64,000 nt of DNA from Syngnathus acus. Lineage: Eukaryota > Chordata > Actinopteri > Syngnathiformes > Syngnathidae. Position 1 is the first letter of the stretch. Each line of letters opens with the position of its first letter. The notes under the pieces are model-generated. The model was given only the letters and a program-made list of their open reading frames with translations. It was not told the DNA's origin and did not search any database. The translations under genes were made by a program, and so were the position numbers. Below are positions 13,601 to 25,700 of the stretch, in pieces. Location: positions 6,116,039 to 6,180,038 of the forward strand of contig NC_051097.1 of NCBI RefSeq assembly GCF_901709675.1, read 5' to 3'.

Positions 13601-16600
13601 GTCATACATGTACATGTAGCGTGTCTACGCCTCCCCCCCCCCCCCCCCTCCCCTTTATGTTTTTTTTTTTTTTTTTGTCGTCAACGCTGCATATTCTTGT
13701 GAATTGCACAATTTGGGCCCCAACCTCTCAAGCACAAACAGCTCAATTGTCGAAGCGGGAGTGTTGAATTATTTTTTTTCTCTCTCAGCATTTACCAAGA
13801 AGTTCTTTGTGAAGTTTCCGCTAACCAGCTGGGCTGAGTCACATGTGGACAAAGACGTCTGCTGCCCATTTAGAGATTGTATTCTTCTCTCTTTTCATAA
13901 TAACATGAACAGCCTTCGTTGCCGCTCGTCCTTCTCCTCCTCCTCCCTGTGCTCAGGCAGCTATTTTCGGCGCACTGGAGCCGCAGCGCAGAGCCGTCCT
14001 TTTCTTCCACATCTGTGGCTTCTCCTTCTGTCCCTCCCTTTCTCCACTCTCCTCTCCCTCCTTTGCGGAGTTTGTTTCATAGAGTTGTAACTTGGTACTA
14101 TTGTCAAAAGTTGCCCAAATTATTATTATTTTTTTTTAAAATGTGAGAGAATGGCCGTGGAATATTTCAACCTGTCAAGGTGGAAGGCAGGCTCTATCGC
14201 TGTCCTTCATCGCAAAATTCTTTGCACGCCGCCACTCCTGAAACATATTTCAACAATTTGTTAGAACCTTGGCAATAGCATTTCAACGTAAGGCTGTGAC
14301 TGATATGATAAACGTGTGGATCGGGCCAGCTCAAATATGTCTTATTCCATCTTGAGCGTGGTGTGAATGGGGCTTTTTGCAGGGGGGGATGTGTTCTTTG
14401 GCTTCTTCTTCGTTCTCCTCCTCTCACTCCTCTCTCTTGTTTCCTGCAGGAAAGTGATGGCGCAGCAGTGGTCAGTGCTCTCAGGTTTCACCCCCATGCA
14501 CAGTGCATGAAGTCTGTCTGAACATGTGTGTGTGTGTGTGTGTGGGGCTCACTCTGGACTAAACATTGTGTGTGCGCATGGGCATGTTTATACCTGGTCG
14601 CTTTCATCTTACACCACCTCAACACAAGGTGCTTCAATCTGTTCCAACAAATCTGGACTCGATAATTGGAGTCATGTGTAGCGGATGAGGGAATTCCAAA
14701 GGTTATTGGACTTTTCCGGCACTAGGCAGCAGGTCATGTGGCTCAGAGTAGTGGCTGCTCCATTTAGGACAACACTACGGAACGGGGAGCCTTGATTAAA
14801 GGTACTTTTGTCCAACAAGTCAAATTTGACTAATTGTCTGGCAGTGTGGCATGCTGACCCCCATGGAAAGTGTTTTTTGCACTTGTATGTCTTGAACAGA
14901 TGCCGCAAGGGCTCATAAGCTGTCCAAGTGTTTTACGAAGAAACCAATTTGCTATATTTAACTTTACACGAAGGGGGGAGCCAATTTGACCTCGCCGCAT
15001 CAAATTTCTGATTTAACGGGCAGAATGTTCCCAGAATGAAAAGTAGGCCTATTAGCATTAGCTTGGTATGCAGCTCAAAAAGGCCGCGTTTATTTACGCA
15101 TACTATACTGTACTGATTTTGGTACAATGTACAGTTTTGTTTTTTTGTTTTTAATCTCACAGCTCTTGAAAGCGACGAGCTGTAATAAATCTTTGTTTAA
15201 TGGACGTGACACTAGGCTGAGACTAATTCTATTTTACAGTTTGGAATGGCTGATGTTCTGCAAGACTTAATTACAGTATTTGAACTTTTATTCGCAATTA
15301 TCTTGTTTGGGTTCTTTGTAGTAGTTTTAAGGAAAGTAATTGTGGTTCTAGTGTTTAAATTAGAGTTGTCATGGCAGTGGTGTTCGAAGTAGTGGTGGTG
15401 CTGCTAACAGACGTAGCAGTTAGCAATGTTCGTAGTAATTGTGCTTGTCCAAGCAGCAGTCGGTGATTAAACAGAAAAGAAGGGATTGTCTGTCTTTGAG
15501 TTTGGCGTCCTTGCTAGTTCGATTCAAGGATCTCACAAGAGAAGACGTGATGTCAATTAAAAAAAAAAAAAAAACTTGAGCAATGACTTGGGGAATGCCA
15601 CACATTTAAGCTAGCTAAGTGATACTGAAGAGCAGGACTTTCAAGTTTTGACAAAGTCATCCGAGATGCGTTTGTTTCACTTAGCTATGTACCGTATGTG
15701 CACTACACGCTCAGCCGGTGGAGCAAGACGTCGCATGACAGGCATGCATGCTTAAGCGCTTCCTCCATTGTTGATGTTTACCAACATAATGATGAGATAC
15801 CTCAACTACCGTGAGAGCAGGGTAGATTGTTTTATTAAACCAACCACCTTTCTAGAAACAACATGCGTTTGTTTATCAAGGGAAAAAGCGCTCTCTTCTT
15901 TGATGCTGGTTAATTTCTGTCATTCTTCTTCTCTCAGAACCAAATCTCACCCACCACCGGCACCACAGTGATTACAGTTCCTCCAGTGAAAGCCCCTCGG
16001 TTGCCTCCTCCGATCCAGACTACAGACAAGGTACACAATTAAGCTGCCCGACGCATTGTGGACCACTTGGAGCCTTTTCACGTACCTATTCCCCCGTGTC
16101 ATTTGCAGGGAAGAAAACGGCCGACGCGAGACGATTCGGATCACATCTGGCGCTCTCCTCGGAACACGACTCCCTGTCCATAACCAGTCACAACAGGCAC
16201 AGGTAAACACGACTTGACACGATACATTCAAAGCTTTAACTAGGAATGCCCCAGAAGTGTTAGAGAGGAAAATTTTGCCCCAAAATGTCAAACATTCGCT
16301 AATTTCACCTACATGAGTTTGTTTTCCTTTTTTGGGAATAAATTGCATGGAAATAGATGAAGTTAGCAGGTAGGTACAAAACAAAACAGTACGCAAAATG
16401 GTTGCCAACACAGCGCTGTCAGAATAAAAGGCAACCCGAAGGGGAACTTTTCCACTTGTGTAAACATTTTTGAAATGCCAACAAACGTATCATCGATTGA
16501 GCAATGTAGTTTAGGAGCTTCCTGGATTATCAAAAAAAAAAAAAAGTCATGCTGTGTCACCTATGACAAAATACTTTATAACTCTGCTTTGGCGGTCTGA

Positions 16601-16720
16601 ACCTGTCCTGGAGTAATTTTGGTAGTGCTGCATTACGATAACAAATGTCCTCTGTCTCGTGTAAGGATTTTTCCACGTTTGACAACCCCCCCCTTTGGCG
16701 ACTGATAAGTGGCAGATAAG

Positions 16721-16769
<49 letters not shown>

Positions 16770-19700
16770 ACGTACTCAGCGAGTTTTTCACAGCGGGGTC
16801 AGCCCTCATGCTTGGCCAGTGAGGTCATCGGATGCAGCGTCCACACTGAGCAGCCTCTATCTCGCTAATCTTCTGGCATTATAGAGCAGAGCTGCCTCCT
16901 GCTTGCAGGAAAACAATGTTTTCAATTCGCACAACACCTGCTTCCAAATAGGAAAGAACCTTTTTTATTTTGATGTTTCACTCCTCACATATGTACTATT
17001 TTCATTTTTTAAAATTCTCTGCTTCAATACGTTTCATAGCTAAGCATTTTATTCCCAGTAACCATAAAAAGCAAATTATTAGCTTTTCTATAACTCAATT
17101 TTTGAAATTTGCTGAACGTTATATGTGATTGTAAACATCTTACATTTTCTCCTCCTTGTAGGCAATATGAAGGAGCAGCTGATGAAGGTTTAGCTGGAGC
17201 TGAGCTGCTCCTCCAGAAGCAGGAGGCGGAGGTGCAGCGTCTGCAGGCACATCTGGCCAACAGGTTGTCCCGGGCCAACATCTACACCTTGGACGACACA
17301 CTAGCTCCTTCGCACGCTTCCATGCTGGACCTCCAGGACCCACCGTACACGTCTCCCATGCCGCTCCGTAAAGCCAAGGTCCTTGCTCTTCTTATTTTGG
17401 CTTAATGCAAAGTGCTGACAACAACATAATTCACAGTAGCCTCTGGTGATAATTGCAGCTGTGTGTAATGTTTTGGGTGAAGTCTTCCTTTCACTCACCA
17501 CAAACTCAATTAACTATCATTTAAGGACAAAAAATTGTTGGCTGTAAACTGTGACCATGACTTCACATAAAGCTGAGAGAGTTTTATGACGCCGCCCACA
17601 CGGAATAGCGGACCGCACATTTTTCGCTTTTCATAGCAATGCTTGGCCCCTGCCGCAGATATGAAATATTGTTCGATTTTTTTTTTTAATTTTTCGCCTC
17701 AACAGCTGTTTCACGGACCAGAGTTTGTGAAGATGGCCAGTGAGCCCAGCGTCGCCCTCACCGTTCCCTCTTCCATAATGGTGAGAATGTTTTTTCATGC
17801 TGATGGAGCAAACGCTTTTGATTATCCAGTAAGCAATTCATTGATTTTCATCATAGAAGCGTAAAGGTGAGGAAGTGCAAAGGAAGCTGAGTGTGGTGTT
17901 ACTGAGCGGCCAGAAGCTGGAGCTGACCTGTGACCTCAAGGCCTCGTGTAAAGACACGCTGGATATGGTGATCGCTCACGTTGGCCTGGTCGAACGCCAT
18001 CTCTTTGGCTTAGCTTATCTCACAGGTAGTGTACTGCCGAGAAAAAAAGTATCCAGTGTCCTACCTTTGCTAAAATCGCCCTCACTTTACACAGAAAATG
18101 AGTTTTTCTTCGTTGATCCTGACGTCAAGCTATCGAAAGTGGCACCTGAGGCTTGGAAGAAGAAATCTGATGTGCCTTTTAACCTTTACCTCCGCATCAA
18201 GTTTTTCCTTGATGATGTCAACCTAATTCAGTGAGTTCATATGAATCTATTGTTTTTGTGGAACTGTATAATCATAGTATTTGTTTTCTTTCCTTGAATA
18301 ACAGACATGCTATGACCAAACATCAGTACTATCTCCAGCTGAGGAAGGACATCCTGGAGGAGAGAATGCGCTGCGACATGGAAAATGCCATCTTGTTGGC
18401 CTCCATCGCCTTGCAGGCGGAGTTTGGTGACTGCCAACCTGAGGTACTCGATATCATGCATTTCATATTTTTAGAATAGATTAGGAGCAGAAAGTTTTGA
18501 AGTTTTGCTCACTTTTTAACTTGATCAACTTTGCAGCAGCTTCTCGGGAAGACGTACTTCCGAGCTGAGCACTACTTGCCTGTGTCGGTCTTGGACAAGA
18601 TAGACCAGACGACCATCAAGGAGGAGCTGCCAAAACTTCATAGGAACTACTATGGAGCACTTGAGTCAGAGGCCGAGTTTGAGTTCCTCAAGGTCAGTTA
18701 AGAGCAAAATTTCTCCGTTCAGTGGAACATCAATGCCATAAAGCTAGTTGACCTAGTTTTTTTTCCCCATATGAAATAATATATCATTTTATTAGCTATA
18801 TATAAAAGTACTCTTAAAATTCAGAGACCCACAGTAAATAATACTTTTATACGTTTTATGAGTGCCATTTCTGGGAATTGATATATTATATATTATTTTT
18901 TTATTTTTCCTCAGGTGAGCCAGAGGTTGCCCGAATACGGTGTCCATTTCCATCGTGTGCTCCCCGAGAAGAGGTCCCAGACTGGCATCATGCTGGGCGT
19001 CTACACCAAAGGGGTTCTCATTTTCGAGGTCCTGAATGGAAATCGAACCTCAGTGCTAAGGTTCCCTTGGAGGGAGACAAAGAAGATTTCGTTCACTGTG
19101 AGGACATTTTGTTGATGAGTGTAACCCTAATCTGGTTATAACACTTTGGGTTTGAACCCTAAGCTAGCCAACCTTTTTTGGTCAAAACTGTAGCTTGGCC
19201 TAACACAACTCTTTGCTTATTCACCAGAAAAAGAAGATTTGTCTTCAAAACACATCAGATGGAATCAAGCACGTGTTCCAGACAGACAGCAGCAACACAT
19301 GTCAATATCTGCTTCAGCTCTGCTCTGACCATCACAAGTTTCTCCAGCAGATGAGGGCTCTCCAAAGCAACCAGGAGCTCCAGGACCTTGGTAGAAAGAA
19401 CACCGATTTATATCTGCTTTTTAAATAAACTAACCATCTTTATTCAATATTTTTTTAAATCTTTATTTTTAGTGAGCACACCCCTGACCGGCTTAAAGCA
19501 TTCCTCGGCTCGTCAGGGTGTGGTCAGCAGAGCTTTGAGCTCTGGCAGCCTGGCTCCTGCTCTGTCCACACACTCAAACCCAGAGCACCTGAAGAGAATC
19601 TCCTACTCAGAGGTGGCTCTCAACAAGGCGCCGCCTGGCGCCTTCCTGATCCAGGACCAGCTTAACTTTCCAGGGTTCCATCCTGCAAAGGTACACCCCA

Positions 19701-22700
19701 ATCCCCGGCCCATGAGCCGCTCACTTCACAACCTCGGCCAGACACTGGAGGCCTTGGAACAGAGCACAGCGGAACGATATAGCGGCGGCCTGGATCGGAT
19801 TCTCCCCGGCCAGCGCGCCAGTTCAGACACAGACTCACTCTTGCACCAGACCAACACGTGAGTTTAAGTGATTTGTAACACAAATACTCACACTCTGTAC
19901 TTGAGTCTTATATACTGTCGGATTTGTTTACAATGATTGATTGCTAACTCCCACAAGCCAGGGTTCTCTATTGAGTCTAGTGACCCCCAGTGGTAGAAAC
20001 GAAATACTTAATATTCCACTTTTATTTTACTTACTTCTTACTTTTATTTATTTCTCTAAAACAGTCCAGCCTGGAGTCAATTAGAGTCCAAAAGAGAATC
20101 AGACTCCTCTTCTATTGAAGATGCGGGACAAGCTTATGTGATGGGTAAGTAACCTTGCAGACAATGCAAAAAAAAAAAAAAAAGCTCTCAAAGGCTCATT
20201 TTGTGCCTTTTTCAGGGGTCAGTATGCACAACTCCACTGGACTGCCATCCACCCCTACCTCTGCTAATGGTATGTTTTTTTTTTTTTTTTTTTGTGTGCT
20301 CTATTTGTATTCTCATCAACTCAAACCACATCAAATATTATTTTTCTTTAATAGATTCCCTGAAGAAAAAAGTCAACGCTTTGCCATCTCCAGAGAAACA
20401 AATCACATCAGTAAGCCTGAAGAAAGATGTGAAATATGGGCTTGGTAAATAAAATGTTTCCCCCTTACATGCATTGTCATTTATGTGGTGTCGTGTGATT
20501 TGCGTTCTTGACATCAGTGTATATATGTGCAGGGTTCCAGGTGGTTGGTGGGGAGAACTCGGGTCTCACCGAAATGAATACTATCATCAGCTCAGTCACA
20601 CCAGGGGGTCCCGCTGATGTTAATGGTCATCTCAAACCCGGTAGACCCACTTCACTTTTTCTTCCCCCTTAAATTTGACCATTTGTGCTTAAAACTTCGT
20701 CACGCTTGCTGCATCCATGTGATCACAGGAGATCGCCTAATGGCTGTCAACGATCTGTACCTGGAAGGGCTCTCTCACGCCGACACCATTGAAGTGCTCC
20801 AAAATGCTCCAGATGATGTTACCCTAGTGGTTTCGCAGCCCAAAGAGAGACTCTATAAAGGTAGCATTCCAATCGTGATGTGGCCTAAGATCATTGTTAA
20901 TAAATATTCAGAAAACTTATTAAATAGGGTTCCATTCCATTTAGGATTTAGTCAGGAGTGAGGTCCCTAACAAAATTTGTTAGCCAGTCAGAATGTACCA
21001 TAATCTATCAAAATATACTTCCAAATCATAAATCTAAAACCAGTTCTAAAAAAAAAAAAAAATTCAAAAATAAATAACTAATAGAGTTTTCCTCTATGTC
21101 CTATAATGCAAGTGTTCTTATTATTTATTCAGAGTCTTCATCTGGCTCTTCTCCAAGCAAGACCAAGTCTGCATTGGAGGAACTCAAGTCTGCTCAGCGA
21201 GAACTGGACGTTCCGTCAGCTGATCACATGACCTCCCGTCCCTTCCCAGCCCGACTCAGTTCCCCAACCTCCCAAGACATAATCAACAATCCAACCCTCA
21301 CTTCCAGCCAAGTCCATCAGTGCCTTGAAAGGGCAACTACCACACTTGCAACCCCAAATTCATCCTCGGATCCCCCGCCACCGGCGTTGCCTCCCAAAAC
21401 TCGGAAGACCAAACTCTTAGAAGTTCCTAAGCTTTCCGAGTATTCCGATGGAGGGGATTCTGACGTGGATGAGGAGAGTCCCTCCAAAAGTCAAGAGAAA
21501 CTAATGGTCAATAAGGTACTTTCACTTTTGTTGATTCTGGGGATGGGCATAAGAATTGATCGATTCAAAAGTTGTTTGAAATGTTTGTCTGGTTCGGCCT
21601 CCCGGTTCTTATGATGCCAAAGCAACATTGAATGCAATGATTCCACCTACTCATTTCTTTCTCTGTGTAGCTTCACTAATTATCTGTTTATAACCAGTGC
21701 CTCTCATTGCATTTGACATGGCAATGCGAGGCTCTTTTGTTACAAACTGCATGGAATCCTCCTTCTCCTCCCCCACCTGCATGTCCCAGCTTGCGCTCAT
21801 TCACCGTCATGCCTTCTTCTTCTTCTTGTGTTCGCAGGACTACCACCCAGAACATTTAAACGGTAATGCCTCAGGTGTCAGTAGCCTCCGGCCCGGAGAC
21901 CTATTTGACATTGAGCTGTCGAAAAAAGACAGCAGCCTGGGCATAAGTGTCACGGTACTGTTCGGCAAGGTTTTCACAATCTCTTTCTTAAGCCCCTTGT
22001 TTTCCCCTCCCCCCTCCATCCCTCATCGCTGATCATCGATGGCGTATTTTGCCGGGTTTGCCTTGCTTCACTGTAAATCGATCTGGTCCAATCTGGAAGT
22101 GCTTTTTGGGATTCTGGACTGTCACTCACCCTGCATGCTACATTTATTTATTTTGAACTAACACCTTTTTTTTTATTCTAACATTACTGGAAATATAGGA
22201 CCTTTATTTAGCATATGTTATGTACATGTTTGCTCATACTTTATTGGTCAGGACTCATTTATGTAACACACTTAATTACGTTCAACGCTGTGTGTTTGTG
22301 TCCATAGTGAGTATATTAAAGTATCTTAAAACAACTAAGGCACACATCAACACAAAATGGTAGCGGAATAGAAATTATGCACATTGTCATTCATCTTGTA
22401 GTGAGTGGCACCATAGACCAGATTTAACAATTGCTAAACAAGAAAATGAATATCCAAGTTTCTTCAATGGTTGATTGACAAATAACTTCAATTTTATTTA
22501 ATTAATCTTGCATGCCAAACAAATTGTTTTGTATTAAATCCGTCATACAGTATGGTGCTATCATTTTAGTACTTAGTATATGACTAAAATTCCACACACC
22601 CATCAATCCCCCCCCAGCAAATATACCACCAGCATCTCTATTGGACTTAGTTTTCATTTTAGTTCTCATTTCATTCTTTAGGGGGGAGCAAACACGACTA

Positions 22701-25700
22701 TTCAGCACGGTGGCATCTACATTAAGGCCGTCATTCCCAAAGGAGCTGCAGAACTTGATGGAAGGATACTTAAAGGTATATGCAGATATCCTTACAGCAC
22801 TGTAGAAAATAGATGGCTAGATGTTGCCATTCTGATTTTTTGATGGCGTTCTCAGGGGACCGTGTTGTGGCCGTCAACGGAAAATCACTTGAGGGCGCCT
22901 CTCACCAGCAGGCTGTCGACGCTCTCAAGGACACGGGGCAGGTGAGTGACCATACCAGTTAGCATTTAGCTAGCTGCTAACTATAAGCGCTCTCTACCAT
23001 TTGAATGTACTTATTGTGATGTCGATTTTTCTATCTTATCAGACGGTTCATTTGTTGCTGGAGAGGGGTCACCCACCCACGGAAAGGATCCACGCACCCG
23101 TCACTCCACAGTGCACACCGCTGCACTCCAGCAACAGCAGCCTCCGAGACGCTAGCAAGACTAAAGTAACGCCACAGGACCTCAAAGACAAGCCGGAGTA
23201 TATTTTTTTAACGCCAGGTAAAGCAGCAAATTTGCATACAGTTAAATAGGATACGATTGAAAACAATAGCACAGGAGCCTTAAGGCTAAACACAGAATAA
23301 CACTTTTCTTTTTCAAATTTGCTGTACCAGATAATGTATTTGAGGTGCGACTGGTGAAGAACACCTCAGGACTGGGCTTCAGCTTCAGCCGGGAGGAGTA
23401 CATCCCAGACGAATCTCCGGGCTCCAGTATGGTGCGAGTGAAGAAACTGTTCCCCGGTCAGCCGGCTGCCGAGAGCGGCCGCATCAACGTCGGCGATGTC
23501 ATCATGCGCGTCAATAAAACACCCCTCAAAGGACTCTCCCAGCATGTATGAAAACTTTCCTTCTTGATGGTTTCTCGAACAGGAAAAAAACCCGATCCAT
23601 TTATGTCAGAATTGTTTTTTGTGTTCAGGAGGTAATATCAGCCTTGCGAGGAACGGGACAGGAAGTGACGTTGCGCCTCTGTAGACCGGAACCGGGCGTT
23701 CTTCCAGAGATGGACATCTCATCTTTGGTGAGAATAACCAGCAAAGAGTTACTATAATAAATTTCTTTTACTACTCTAAATAAATAGAAAGTTGTTAATA
23801 TGGTATTGTTGCTGTCACATGTCCAAGTTTATGCAGTCAATAGAGAATTTGATAGATTCAGCATTGAAAGGTAAATGTGTTTTGTTTGTGTGTGTGTTTC
23901 TTCTCAGACACCCAACCCATCACCCCGTAAAGAGCCACTCCCCCCGGCAAAGCCTGATCTCCCAAGGACCAAATCATTCCCTGTACAGGATGACAGAAGT
24001 CAGAGCAGCGTGGAAGAAGCCCTGGAGAGACTGCGACTCAAATCCAGTGACGGCACAGAGAACTTCCAGGAGATGCCGCATTTAAAGAAGTCCGAAAGTG
24101 TGGAGGACATCGTGGACAAGTTGCAAGTCAAGAACCACGGCCGACGTAACAGCTACAGCGACAGCACGGACGGCGATGAGGAGGTGGAGGAAGCGTTTAG
24201 TCCTAGCGCTCTGGAACTTGGTGGACAGACATGGGACAGCAGTGTCTCCCAGACCCCGAGCGGCAGCAGCCTGGGACTCGGATCTTATGGAAGCAGCCGT
24301 CAGTTGGAAGACGGCGTCCAACCTGCTTTCTACTCGCCACAAATGGCCATGACCAGACTAGAACAAAGCAAGAGGTGACCAATCGAAAAAAAAGAATATT
24401 TCAGAATAGTTGTCGTGTAAATCTAATGCTATAATCAAAATAGACCAACTTTAACATTGTGTTCGGGCAGGAATCAAAGATCCTCCCTCCAACTCCCGTC
24501 CTCCCATTCAGCCCCGAGTCCGGATCCGCTTCCTCCCCCTCTGCCCATGCCTTTACACCAGTCTTTGCCTACAAACGGTACAGAGATGGACGAACTTCTC
24601 CCGGTAAGGCCGTTGTCAACCACTGTGAAATAAAACCAAAGTGAAATCTTACAAATCTGGTTTAAGGTTTCCATCTGTTGGATATGTGTCTGTGTTGACA
24701 GGAAGTGGAGCTGAAGGTGTCACTAATGAAATCTGAAAAGGGCAGCCTTGGCTTTACGCTGACCAAAGGCAGCGATCACGGTTGTTACATCCATGACATT
24801 GTTCAGGATCCCGCTAAAAGTGACGGACGGCTCAGGCCTGGCGACAGAATGCTCAAGGTCCAGAATCATTCATTGCTCTTTTTGTTTTAAAAATCAAGAT
24901 AGCACCACTCTCATCTTGCGTGGCTTTTATTCACAGGTCAACCAGACGGACGTGAGCAGCATGGGCCACACCGAGGTGGTAGAACTTGTGCGTTCAGAGC
25001 CTCGGGTAGTGAACTTGGTGGTGGGCAGGGTGTTAGATGGCCCTAAACCCTACATCGATGCCCACCTCCTGCCCGATATCTGCTTTCGAGACATCCACAA
25101 GCCGCTTGGTAAGAAGATCTACGATTTAAATCCAACCGATGAAGTAAGACGCTTGTCAGTAAGAGATGATTCCTGGTTCCTCCTTGAAGGTCTGGTGTTA
25201 GACGGCGGGAGGGACAGCGCGTACGGTCTCGTGTTTGTCAAGGACATCCTCGCCGGATCAGCGGCATTGGACGAAGGCAGCTTGAGACCCCTGGATGTCA
25301 TTCATTACATTAACGGTGCACCCACTCAGGAACTCACCCTCAGCGAGAACACCAGATTGTTGGAACTTTCCTGTGATGACCTGACTCTTAAAGCCACAAG
25401 GTAGCGTGATGTATCCATTGAAGAATAATATAATGTTTTTTAGTTGGAACTCATTTTTTCTCTCTCGCTCTCACTCAAAGGGATGGCAACCCTGTACTTC
25501 CTGGGAAAACTGTTTCTACACTCAGTAGCAACGTCAGGTCCAATGTATCATCTGGCATAAATGGTATGTGCCAAGTTTGCCTAAGATTATACAATCCACT
25601 TGTAAATAGACACCAAGAAATGAACAAGAACGTTTTTGTGACTATTAAAACCCTCGTTGTGTTGCAAAAAAAAAAAAGGCCAATATTTGTGACTGTTTGT

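Noticed and set aside
14450-14487. Possible ptpn13 exon after a good acceptor (tttcctgcag)
   Set aside because: In the required phase it reads Gly-Lys-stop at once. The exon at 15938 fits phase and sequence (ESPSV...SSDPDYRQ).
16547-16765. Minus-strand frames with Cys-Val repeats
   Set aside because: Translation of the (CA)n tract at 16723-16767; no gene.
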